Assembly: GCA_964023275.1 (NCBI GenBank)
Contig: OZ029917.1
Span: 24,672,505 to 24,736,504 of the forward strand
DNA from: Norana najaformis
Lineage: Eukaryota > Annelida > Clitellata > Crassiclitellata > Hormogastridae
Direction of reading: 5' to 3'
DNA: 64,000 nucleotides
A model generated the notes under the pieces. The model was not told where the DNA came from. It searched no databases and saw nothing but the letters and a program-made list of their open reading frames with translations. Position numbers and translations under genes: made by a program. Below, in pieces: positions 43,150 through 52,559 of the stretch; the first letter of the stretch is position 1, and each line of letters opens with the position of its first letter.

Positions 43150-44370
43150 CTCTGCCTCTGTCTTTCTACTTGTATCTTTGTCTGTCGCTGTCTTGCTCTT
43201 TCTCTTTCTCTTTTCTTTTTGTCCAACTCCGTCTGTTTCAACAAATGCCTCAGAAAACAAACCGTGGTTGTATGTTTTCCTCTGTTTGTCCGTCGACTGC
43301 GTTGAAAACAAAATCATACATAGGCCTACAGTACAAGCAATTAGTATAAACTTTGTGCACAGCTATGCATTATATAATAAGCCTATTGTTTGCATTTTTG
43401 CAAACACAGCATTATGACTTAGAATAAGTATTAAGTCGATCTAATGAGAATAAAAAAGCAAACAGAAATAACATTATATGCACAAATTCATTCACACCAC
43501 TTCAGAAACGATGTAGCAGGTGAAATAAATTTCATTTAAAGTATGTAAAATAAAAAATATAGACGGGCCTATATAAATAGGCGTGCAAATAATGATAGCC
43601 TACTATACGCCTAAATATGCAGGCTTATAAAGGCCTACTTTGAGTCTATTTGGATTCCATAAACACATGTTGATATATTTCTGTCTTGTACATATTGTTT
43701 TAATCATACATCGATTAATATCAGTTATGAATTTGACATTTGAGGTAGACCCGATATACGTCAGGAGTTATACTCAGCTAATAACATGCAGACAGCACTG
43801 CTCGGACCCCTCCCCTCTCCGTCCGTCTTCCTGTCTGCGTGTCTGCCTTCCTGCTTCTGTTTCTGTCTGCTTGCTCAATGTAGTGTGTTCATGTGCCTGC
43901 TGTGCACGTAGGCCCAATTATATTATCTGATTAACTTCTAATAAAAATACCAGTAATATTATTATAGATGTATAGGCCTACATAGACCTGTGTTTTTAAT
44001 ATATATATATATAATATATATAACACAGGCCTGTGCATATATATATAACATAGGCCTGTGCATAGAGCCTACACACTAGGCTGAAGAGCGTGTTTGTGCG
44101 TGTATAAGACTTACGGGGCCTATTGGATGATGAAAGCGGTTAGGGCATGTGCATGCAATTGAAAATTTGTAAAAGAGCAACTGAAATAGCGCAGAAATAA
44201 GTCCAGAAACAGGTTTAAACACCAGATTCTAATCTTTCATGGTGCACTAGATAAAATGCCATCGAATAAAAAAAAGAAAGTTTCAAGAATGTGAAAAGAG
44301 CATTCCGATAATAACATTCTAGCCAAAATGAAACTCTAACCAAATGCTAATGATTTATCATCGCGATTTA
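43150..44370. other. Intergenic, AT-rich, with AGGCCT-containing palindromes
   Basis: Several TAGGCCTA, AGGCCTAC and CAGGCCTGTGCATA words occur at 43320-44070, including two ACA(T)AGGCCTGTGCATA repeats at 44024-44060. No gene. Confidence 0.5.
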
Positions 44371-44564
44371 TCTCATGCGAGAAAAGACTCATTTTAAGTT
44401 GTTTGCAAGAATATTGAAGGATTTACGAGGAACTTTCTCACTTTCTCTTCTTAATAATGGCGTGACGCCCATTCAAACGGGCAGCGGTGGTGAAGGAAAA
44501 TACCTTCGGACTGGGGCAGCTTCTGCCCTTAGGCGTGTTCCAGCTGCTGCCCCTTTATTTTCTG

Positions 44565-44930
44565 CTGGCATGTTGGCCAGTATGCATTCCGACCTACTGG
44601 TTCCACGTCTGCGGCTCTTATTTCTATTACTCACCATCTGTCTGAACTGCTCGCTTCTCACCAATATGTTCACCTCATATGAAAGGGCTTTGATAGAATA
44701 AGACATGCCTATCTCGCTGATAAACTTGCTGATCTTGCTATTCCTGAATACAGTTATAATTGGATAATGTCCCTCCTAACCAACTGACAATATTGTACCA
44801 AATTCAATGATAGTGTCTCTGCCTTAGTTGGCATAAATTCCAGTATTGTTCAGAGTTCGGGTTTGGGACCAGTGAACTTCCTAGTTGCCATGCCCAAGTT
44901 TAAGCCTTTAGCACCCAATAAATTAGATAA
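44565..44930 (+). pseudogene. Reverse transcriptase fragment of a non-LTR retrotransposon, with stops
   Basis: In the frame set by TAT 44581 the translation opens QYAFRPTGSTSAALISI, the fingers/palm motif of Jockey/I/CR1-like reverse transcriptases. Downstream come FDRIRHAYLADKLADLA and NWIMSLLTN, and then a degraded version of the S-I-V-Q-G-S-G-x-G-P motif (SIVQSSGLGP). In-frame TGA codons lie at 44680-44682 and 44785-44787. The catalytic F-A-D-D motif is absent, because similarity stops before it and AT-rich (AAAT)n sequence follows. Dead element. Confidence 0.85.
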
Positions 44931-45057
44931 ATAAATAAATAAATCCCGCTGATAATTTAACGCGTAAATGTTTTATTATTAGGATGTTGTATGCATATTA
45001 AGTTTTTCTTGTGTTCTTAAATACTTGTAAACCGATGTGCGATTAGCTATTGGTTAA

Positions 45058-45092
45058 TAACGAATATACTTACTTACTTACTTACTTATGTT
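45058..45092 (+). repeat. (ACTT)n microsatellite
   Basis: ACTTACTTACTTACTTA; probably a retroelement tail of the same type as at 43078-43147. Confidence 0.7.
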
Positions 45093-45263
45093 ACATCTTT
45101 ACCGTACATCTCAATCACTGGATTTTTGCAGCATTTAATCGAGTGGCGACACCACTCGCCACTGCAGCTGATGAAGGTGTCTAGAGTTTTCTTCCTGTTT
45201 GTTCCAACCACTTGTAGACGATATCTACGCAGCTGGGTTGGCTGTTTCGCCTCGAGGGTTAGT

Positions 45264-45312
45264 CACACACACACACACACGCACGCACACACGCGCGCGC
45301 ACACACACACAT
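45264..45312. repeat. (CA)n/(CG) microsatellite
   Basis: CACACACACACACACG runs mixed with CGCGCGCG. Short frames through it (Thr-His repeats) are artefacts. Confidence 0.95.
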
Positions 45313-45779
45313 CTACGACCGATGTTTGAAGGTTCTAGGTGTTTCAAGAAGCTATCGAAGCAGCCTGCTGAGATTTTTTCTATACCTTGAATGTCTCTGA
45401 TCTATTCATTTCTGTAGATATGGATGTCAATTGACCATTGACGTTTATTGTCTAATAGCGAATTCTAGAATGTGCCAAAATGACTTAGAATATTCAAGAA
45501 GACGATCTGTAGCGACATTTCGTGAGGCCGGAAGTTGATCTGTAACGACATTTAAAAGACAAGCTCTAAAATTTCTTGTACACAATGGCGACCTCAAGCG
45601 AATATTTGTAACACTGCTCGCGTTGACGGATGACCTTGTCCAGATTCAGCAACTCTGCATCAGCCATCTGGAATAGTCCCCATGTTTACATCATTCACGA
45701 CAATATCTCGCTAGACGTATGCGTAAAGCGTCTAAGACCCATTTGTATACCGTCTTGCTGATGTTGTCTGACCGCTGTT

Positions 45780-46105
45780 GCCCACCCACGCCTACGATTC
45801 AAATGCATTACTTACTTACTTATCGTTAGTCAACCAGGCCTCAAATTATTGTCTTTAACTGGTTGTGCCAAAAACAATACCTGTTCCTTGTGAACGGGCT
45901 CTTTCGGTTGTTGGACCTAAATTTTGGAACTCTTTTCCTGCATGTGTTCGTTCTGCTCAGTCTCTTGTATCATTTCGGTCTCAACGCAAGATTTAGGCCT
46001 GCTTCTTATTTACAGTTTACAATTACAATTCATTTGACTTATCCACCATAAGCTGCCTTTCTGTTTCAGTGGACTGACTTTCTGAATGTTGACATGACCT
46101 GACAT
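45780..46105 (+). mobile_element. LINE 3' end, decayed, with (TGACA)n tail
   Basis: ERALSVVGPKFWNSFPACVR, then SAQSLVSFRSQ, is the usual LINE ORF2 end (A-x-x-x-x-x-P-x-x-W-N-S-x-P). The element closes with TGACATGACCTGACATGACA. An (ACTT)n end of another retroelement lies at its left edge (45783-45825). Confidence 0.75.
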
Positions 46106-46117
46106 GACATGACATGG

Positions 46118-46200
46118 CTTGATTTGGTGCGCCATCGGTTGATGCCTCGTGCATTAGACACCGGCACATTAGAAGTTGCTAATTACAATTACAATTACAA
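46118..46200 (+). mobile_element. SINE family E fragment
   Basis: TGCGCCATCGGTTGATGCCT then CGTGCATTAGACACC matches the 3' body of family E. It is followed by AATTACAATTACAATTAC. Confidence 0.5.
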
Positions 46201-48830
46201 AGGTACATTGGTCAGTCGCAGAGTTCAGAACTCATTGGCTAGGGTAACATCCAGAAAAACTGCCGTGGCTGACAGTGTCGAAGTACCACACATGTCAAAG
46301 GAAGCAAGAAGGGTTTCATGTTCCCAATCAACAGCCCCAGGAAGGTCAGCAAGAATGCAAGTTAGAACAACTCTGTGGAATAAGACTTTCTGGGCCCGGA
46401 TTGTTTTTAAGTAGGATGGAGTTTGCCTCAAGATAACATAAGCTGCATCGACACACATTCCTCAGCTATCCTTGATAATTGTGACCGCGCATCAGAAAAC
46501 CCTCCCAAAGTCGGAAAAGTTATTTTGCGAGAAAAAGCGGGTAGGCATAAAATGGGTCAAATCGAGTTCTTTGCGTATTCATATTCCTTGTTGTTTGAGC
46601 TGTCAATTTATAAGACAGTCTTCTCTAAATGTTTTTCTTTATAGTTTTATTATAATACCCAAAAAATTAAATTAGCGTTCAGCTTAGTTCCAGATTTCAA
46701 GTCGTGTGCATTGATATTATGCGAACTGCCAAGTCATATAAATATTCCTCTTAAATAGTTTCAATGGAGATTTCATTGAGGGCAGCTTCAGAGGCGTATG
46801 AATTCGCTCCAATATGCTGTACATGTAAGCATTCACAGCCCTAGGCAAAGCGACTTAGGTTGGCTCATAGTTATGGTAAACTTTAACTCGTAACTCTCAA
46901 AAGTAGCCACAAAGAGAAATATATCTGTAAATTGAAGCTTTTTTACTATTTGTGATTGAAACACCCGGTTCTCACCTAATTATTGAGCAATTCCCATTCC
47001 AGCGCAATAAAATGGAGTAGCAAACCCAATTTAGACTTTTCCAACTTTGTGAGGATTTGCTCAGGCACGGTAACAATTGGCCATGTCATGACCTGTTACA
47101 ACATCGTATCAACTCAGGATGGAAATCCTTTGGTTGGATTCTACGTGTGTGCACAAGCCCGCCAATGGTGACTTTTCCAGTTATCTACGCTCTGTCTGCT
47201 TACTGATGAACTGTGTATTTCCAGGCAGCGCTTTTGTGAAGTATCTAGAAGGCGCTATTTGACGTGTCTGGATACCTACATACATACAACTGAAGAGAGG
47301 ACACTGTAAACTCCTTCCGCCAATTTGATCAATTTTAGGATGAAATCTAAGCAATGTAGATTAAGCAATTTTGATTCGTTCTCAGTGCCAAATTGTGCAG
47401 CTATAGCACAGTTTCATTCAAGACTTAGGAACAAGTACGAGAACAAGCACAACTGTAGCGTTAACAGCAATTACGACTGCGCACCGGCGCTTAGCTATTT
47501 TATTTGCTACTTGCACTATTGGCAGCTATAGGCTGAGTCTCGGTTAATGACTTTGAACTATGACCCATGCATTGCATAGTTTGGTGTCTCGCCAAAGTAG
47601 CAAAGACTTGTTGTAGAACTCTGAAGCCTTAATGACACTGCAATGATTCATATCTTGCCAAAAGTACACATTTTAAGAAAATCATTTGATCCGTTATAGC
47701 ATGTTCAAAAGTTTATTAGGGACAATAGGGAATTATTATAGAACCAAAACAAAGTGAGCGTATTAATGAAATAAAATAAGAAGTAATTAGTTAGTGCATG
47801 TATCCACTATTTGCTTATCCAGCAGTGGAATTGGGCTACACGCAGTCCTAGTGAGTTTGGGATGCGTTCAAAAAGCAGCTGGACGCGGAACACTGTTCAA
47901 TTAGCTTTTATTTGTGTACTGTTCACGGGCGGTTAAATTTGCACGATGTTGTAATGAGAAAATGTAATTTCTAAACTACATTTTTTAAAAAGACAAAAAA
48001 AATTATCAAGAATCTGGTAAGTGAATAATGATAGCACAGCATCAGTTTATGCTACTTACTTTGCAAAGTTCAGTTAGCTTATTTATTCAGGAATATGTAT
48101 ACCTGGGCTAACCTTTTGGGGGCATGTGCCCAAATTTAGATCCATAACCTCGTATAGCTGGCTTCGATACATTGTTGCCAAAGCGAAAGTTAAAGCAACG
48201 TCTGACTCTATATATTAACCAATAGCATTCTTTCTGACGTTAGCTTTAAGATAAGTTGATAGACAACGCCTGCTAGCAGATACTGTGTATTAGCCACACT
48301 TTTTCTCAGAGAATAGTAAGCATAGTTCGCTACGTGAGTCCTGTTAAGTGAATGAGACGTTCAGTGGCGTTTTTAGAAATTTCTGCGAGTCAGGAGAAGT
48401 CATAGTGGAGATAGTTCCATTGGAGTCCAAGGCCACAATTTTTAAAGTCATATTATAAGCACATAAGATAACATTTCAACAACCAGCACTGAAGTAGCAG
48501 GAACGGTGAATAAAGAAATTCGCAAGAAAAATGTCGTTTTCTGGCGGAAGGGCCATGGCACAATGTCCCGCCACATATTCCACTGGAGACTAATATTAGC
48601 CACTCCAGGCAGGTGGCACTGGCGCCTCTCCTTCAAACTGACAGTTTCTTCTGCTTTTGGATGCGTTCTACGAGCATATATCTTTAAAAGGCGATAAAAA
48701 ATTTATATTATATGAAATCAGATTATAAGGGTGGTTGGAAGTTCCTATATTGGAAGCACTTCTTTGGCGTGATTTCATTTAGTAAATATAATGGCTCTGT
48801 TTAAGAACGTCTCGCTTTCTGGGTTGTATT
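46200..48830. other. Intergenic, no gene supported
   Basis: Short frames on both strands (46109-46458, 46983-47171, 47325-47531, 48448-48697) have no recognised domain and cannot be joined into a gene. No clear repeat was seen. Confidence 0.45.
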
Positions 48831-48832
48831 TC

Positions 48833-49253
48833 ACGTCAACCTACGATTCCTCGCTCGGTCGATGGACATTATGGCGCGGTAACAAATGCATTACTTACTT
48901 ACCTTACAGGCGGGCGTTTACCTTCAGTTTTCTGACCCATCATGCAAACTCATCCATGCTCCACCACTTGCAATTTCTTCATCGGCCTTTCACTCAAAGC
49001 TGAAAACATTCCTCTTTCACAGATCCTATCCTGACACCCCTTCTTCCTCTTATCTCTCTCTCCTCTCCAACCCCAAACACCATCCCCCATAGCTGCCACG
49101 CTGTCTCTCCGTCATACGTTTGGATCTTGAACTGGAACCGAACCCTTTTGCCTATCTATTTTGTTTTGATTGAGCGCCTGTGAATAAGGTGGTCTCTGCG
49201 ACATGGCTTTCATTGGGCGCTGTAGAAATTTTCGGAATTACGATTACGATTAC
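48833..49253 (+). mobile_element. Two abutting retroelement ends: (ACTT)n end, then TTACGA-tail LINE
   Basis: 48833-48900 repeats the (ACTT)n-tailed end of 43078-43147. From about 48905 a LINE tail codes APPLAISSSAFHSKLKTFLF, then HRSYPDTPSSSY, almost identical to the minus-strand copy at 60213-60575. It ends GGGCGCTGTAGAAATTTTCG and ATTACGATTACGATTA. Confidence 0.85.
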
Positions 49254-49479
49254 CTTCAATTAAACCAATAAGTATGCTTGATCTTCCCAGTAGAGTCTGA
49301 GGCCTACGCGTCTAACGGCCTTGTCTGCGTTCGCGAAATTTGCCGAAGCGTTATTTCTCCAATAAAACGGACCTGGAAATAATTTCCTGTTGACGTTCAC
49401 ACGTTGAGGCGTCGCATCGGCGCCAAATTGATGCATTTTTAGTGGGTTGTTAAAGACACGAGCATCCGTCTGAAACCGC

Positions 49480-49630
49480 GAGTTTCCTCCTCTCCATCAT
49501 CCTCGTTATCATCCTCTTCCTTCTTCTCTTCTTCCCTCACATCTTCGTCTTCCTCCTCCTCCTTGTAATCGTCCTTCTCCTCCTTCTGCTCCTCCTCGTT
49601 TCCCTCCTCCTCCTTCATCCTTCTTTTCGT
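49480..49630. repeat. Polypyrimidine (CTT/CTC)n tract
   Basis: An imperfect mix of TCCTCC, TTCTTC and TCCTTC words. The Glu/Gly/Arg-rich minus-strand frame over it is a low-complexity artefact. Confidence 0.85.
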
Positions 49631-50282
49631 CCTTGTGCTTCTTTCGCCTGTGATCTATCCTCTGGTCGGCGGGACAAGTGTTTCTTTTTATTAGTCTGCG
49701 CTCGATCCGGACTCCTGGAGCCGAGGCAGATGAGAAGCAGTTTTCGTGCGTCAACGAGAATCATCTGCAACGATGGACGAAACCGCGAAATCGTTAAAAG
49801 TACAAATAAACGGCGCATCCGTCTAAATTTAGAATCGAATTAGGTCTATAAATAAAAGACGAGTTGTGTTGTATAAGCAGCTCAGACAGACAAGATCTCC
49901 ATGACGATCGAACGCCGCCTGAGACGTCTAGCTCTTCAATGTCATTTAGATGTCTGGCCAACAGATTGAAGAGATTTGCAATTGAAACATCAGCCATCTG
50001 AACTCGAGTACAGAAGATATGCGCAGGTGAACTTATATTATACCCTCACTAGTGATGAAACTTCTACTGCACGTTATTAAAGCCATGTCTATGACAAGAA
50101 TATAAAGCAATGTCTCTAGTGAGTAGACCTGTATAACATGCCTGCATAGTCGCTTCGTTAAGGCGTTCGTAATGCGTCTTCCTGTAAGATAGTGGCAATC
50201 AAATCCCGATCGTGAGTCGTGCTTTGTATAATTCGGATATTTTCATCTCGGACTAGCAAGATTCGTACATGCGGATCTATCA

Positions 50283-50399
50283 CTTCTTCTTCTTCTCCCC
50301 TTCCCTCCCCCTCCTCCTCCTCCTCCTCCTCCTTCTTCTTCTTCTTCTTCTTCTTCTTCTTCTTCTTCTTCTTCTTCTTCTTCTTCTTCTTCTTCTTCT
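50283..50399. repeat. (CTC)n-(CTT)n microsatellite
   Basis: CTCCTCCTCCTCCTCC, then about 23 uninterrupted CTT units to 50399. The plus-strand poly-Phe frame is an artefact. Confidence 0.97.
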
Positions 50400-51195
50400 A
50401 GTGATTGTGCTTCTGTACACCAAATAATTATGAAACGTGTTTGAGTGTGCCATTTCTACATTATATTGTGAGCTGTTGTTTGTGGACTTACTTTTATAAG
50501 TAATTTAGTCTTGCATTCACGAAGAAACTGTGGCCTGCAACCAAGTACTTTTGTATGCAATATGCAGGTGTAGACTCCGATAGCTACTCTCATCGATTGG
50601 CAGACAACTTAATATCTGTAAACGTTCTAGCCATTTCATTGTCTGGTTTTATATATGGAACACCGTTTGGCTTAAAAATTGAAAGCTCTATTCTTGGAAG
50701 TAGCAGAGGCGATTCGCAGTACATGCGAGAACCGAACGGAACCATTTGAACCTGAATCATGTCTTTCGTAATGAATCGAACTCTAAGTCGACCTCTACGT
50801 TTACGAACTGAAGGATTTCAAGCAGAGATAATCGAGACTTTCAGAGTTTATTAGAGATGAGAAGAGTGCGAAGAGAACCCAAATCAAAATAAATCTATTG
50901 AACTCGCGAACCTATTCGAACCCATGCAGCCGTGAGCCGAGCTGTCTGAAAGAATCTCTTGTTCACAGTGCACGCTAGAAGGTCAGGCGCTATGATGGAT
51001 TTGACTGCGTGCCTTTAACAAAATCTGTCGAAAGCACGACCACTCGTGGACTCAGAGAACTTTCGGCTGTGGCACAGACAGATCATTTAACGGATGTTAA
51101 CCGGATATGGTGGCTGAATATGAATTAATTTACTATACATGACGCACCGAGATCGAACCTCAAATGATCACCAATTTAAATAGATTAATGATACA

Positions 51196-51311
51196 CGAAG
51201 AAGAAGAAGAAGATGATGATCAAGAAGAACGCGAAGAAGAAGAGGAAGAAGAACGCGAAGAAGAAGAAGAGCGCGAAGAAGAAGAAGAAGAAGACGAAGA
51301 AGAAGAAGAAT
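51196..51311. repeat. (GAA)n polypurine tract with GCGAAGAAGAAG interruptions
   Basis: GAAGAAGAAGAAGATGATGA, then several GAACGCGAAGAAGAAGA units, about 115 bp. The opposite-skew (CTT)n tract lies about 0.8 kb to the left. Confidence 0.95.
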
Positions 51312-51744
51312 ACAAATAACTATTTAGAACTGAGGCTTCACCAAGAAACATCTAAAACTTAAAAGCTAGAGAATATTGTAAATCTCGAGACAACCACGCT
51401 AAACTATATACCAAGTTGGTGTAGGAAATGGAAGTCAAAGGCAAATCGTTTTGAAAAAAAACACAAATTTAATGTTTTGCAATATTAAATACAAACTTTC
51501 TTCCCAAAAACCGAACAGTTTCTAGAAAAAATACGGCACCTGGCCGTAAAAAGAGTCTTGCACAGCAACATTTAAATAATACATCGAGAAGTCCAGATTA
51601 TAATGAATTCCCCTCTATATACAATCAAATCTACAATTTTTCTCAAATAGGCCTATATATACAGTCTAACGGGTGCATTTTAATTCTCCAGGAAATATCA
51701 ACAATTTCCAGGAAATTGCTAACCTCTTTAAACCTTTTTAGCAA

Positions 51745-51808
51745 CCAGCACTTCCGGTCAGCACTTCCGGTCAGCACTTCCGGTCAGCGTTTCCGGTCAG
51801 CACTTTCA
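51745..51808. repeat. 13-bp minisatellite CAGCACTTCCGGT, 4.7 copies
   Basis: Three exact CAGCACTTCCGGT units, one variant (CAGCGTTTCCGGT) and a partial unit. On the minus strand the unit contains ACCGGAAGTG, which matches the ETS-factor consensus. It lies about 0.6 kb past the RGS stop codon on the RGS-sense side. Confidence 0.9.
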
Positions 51809-52376
51809 ATGCTCTAAAGACTTTCAAACCCCTTTCAACACTTTATATCCACGCAGTCTTGACTATTCTGCAAACCAGTTTAGGCCATACATATCACATA
51901 CGTCTAATGTACTGTATGTCCATATATGTAGGCCTATACATTGTATCTATAGTTGTCTATGTGCTTCTCATGAACAGTATTTAACACTCGAATTATATAC
52001 ACTGAACTTTCTTCTTCGGCATCTAATGCCATATTGCAAGTCATAGCGCAATCAGTGGCCTAACTAGGATACGCGACCTAATCATACATTCCAGCCCTGC
52101 CGCTAATTTTACGTAAATTCGATTTGCGAATGTATTGTGTCCTGGAGACTGGCATATTCTGCTTTAGTGACGTGAAGCAGTTAACCGGCATTAATTGCGA
52201 AATGGTGACGTATATCCTGCCGAAGAAATCTGCAAGAATGACATGACCTGCGAAACTGACGTGGCCTGCGTGAGTCGTGTATCATACAGAAGTGATGTGT
52301 CCTTCAGGAATTGACGCTTGTCACCTGCAGGAAGGAATGACGTATCCTGCCGCAAGTGACAGAGCCAGTTGGGCGT

Positions 52377-52559
52377 TTACGAAAGAAGAGGACTCTGCCC
52401 GGAGATGAGCTCCTGGTAGAGGGTGGATTGAATGAACCGAGGGTAGGAGTCCTTGTCCATCAGGGCCTGGATTCTCTTCTGGGCAGCATCAAAGGTCGAC
52501 CCATCTGGTTGCACCATTCGAGCGCAGGTCGCGTCACGCGTCACCGAATCGATGTTAAT
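52377..52559 (-). CDS. RGS last exon; end of RGS box and stop
   Basis: 61 codons including TAA (rc of 52377-52379). It codes INIDSVTRDATCARMVQPDG, then STFDAAQKRIQALMDKDSYP and RFIQSTLYQELISGQSPLLS. It carries Asn390, Leu421, Asp425, Ser426 and Arg429. The tail after the RGS box is only about 10 residues. Confidence 0.96.
   Translation of the reverse strand: MNIDSVTRDATCARMVQPDGSTFDAAQKRIQALMDKDSYPRFIQSTLYQELISGQSPLLS

Noticed and set aside
50155-50225. tRNA-like stretch with GGCAATCAAATCCCGATC
   Set aside because: The match to a B box is poor and no SINE body follows.
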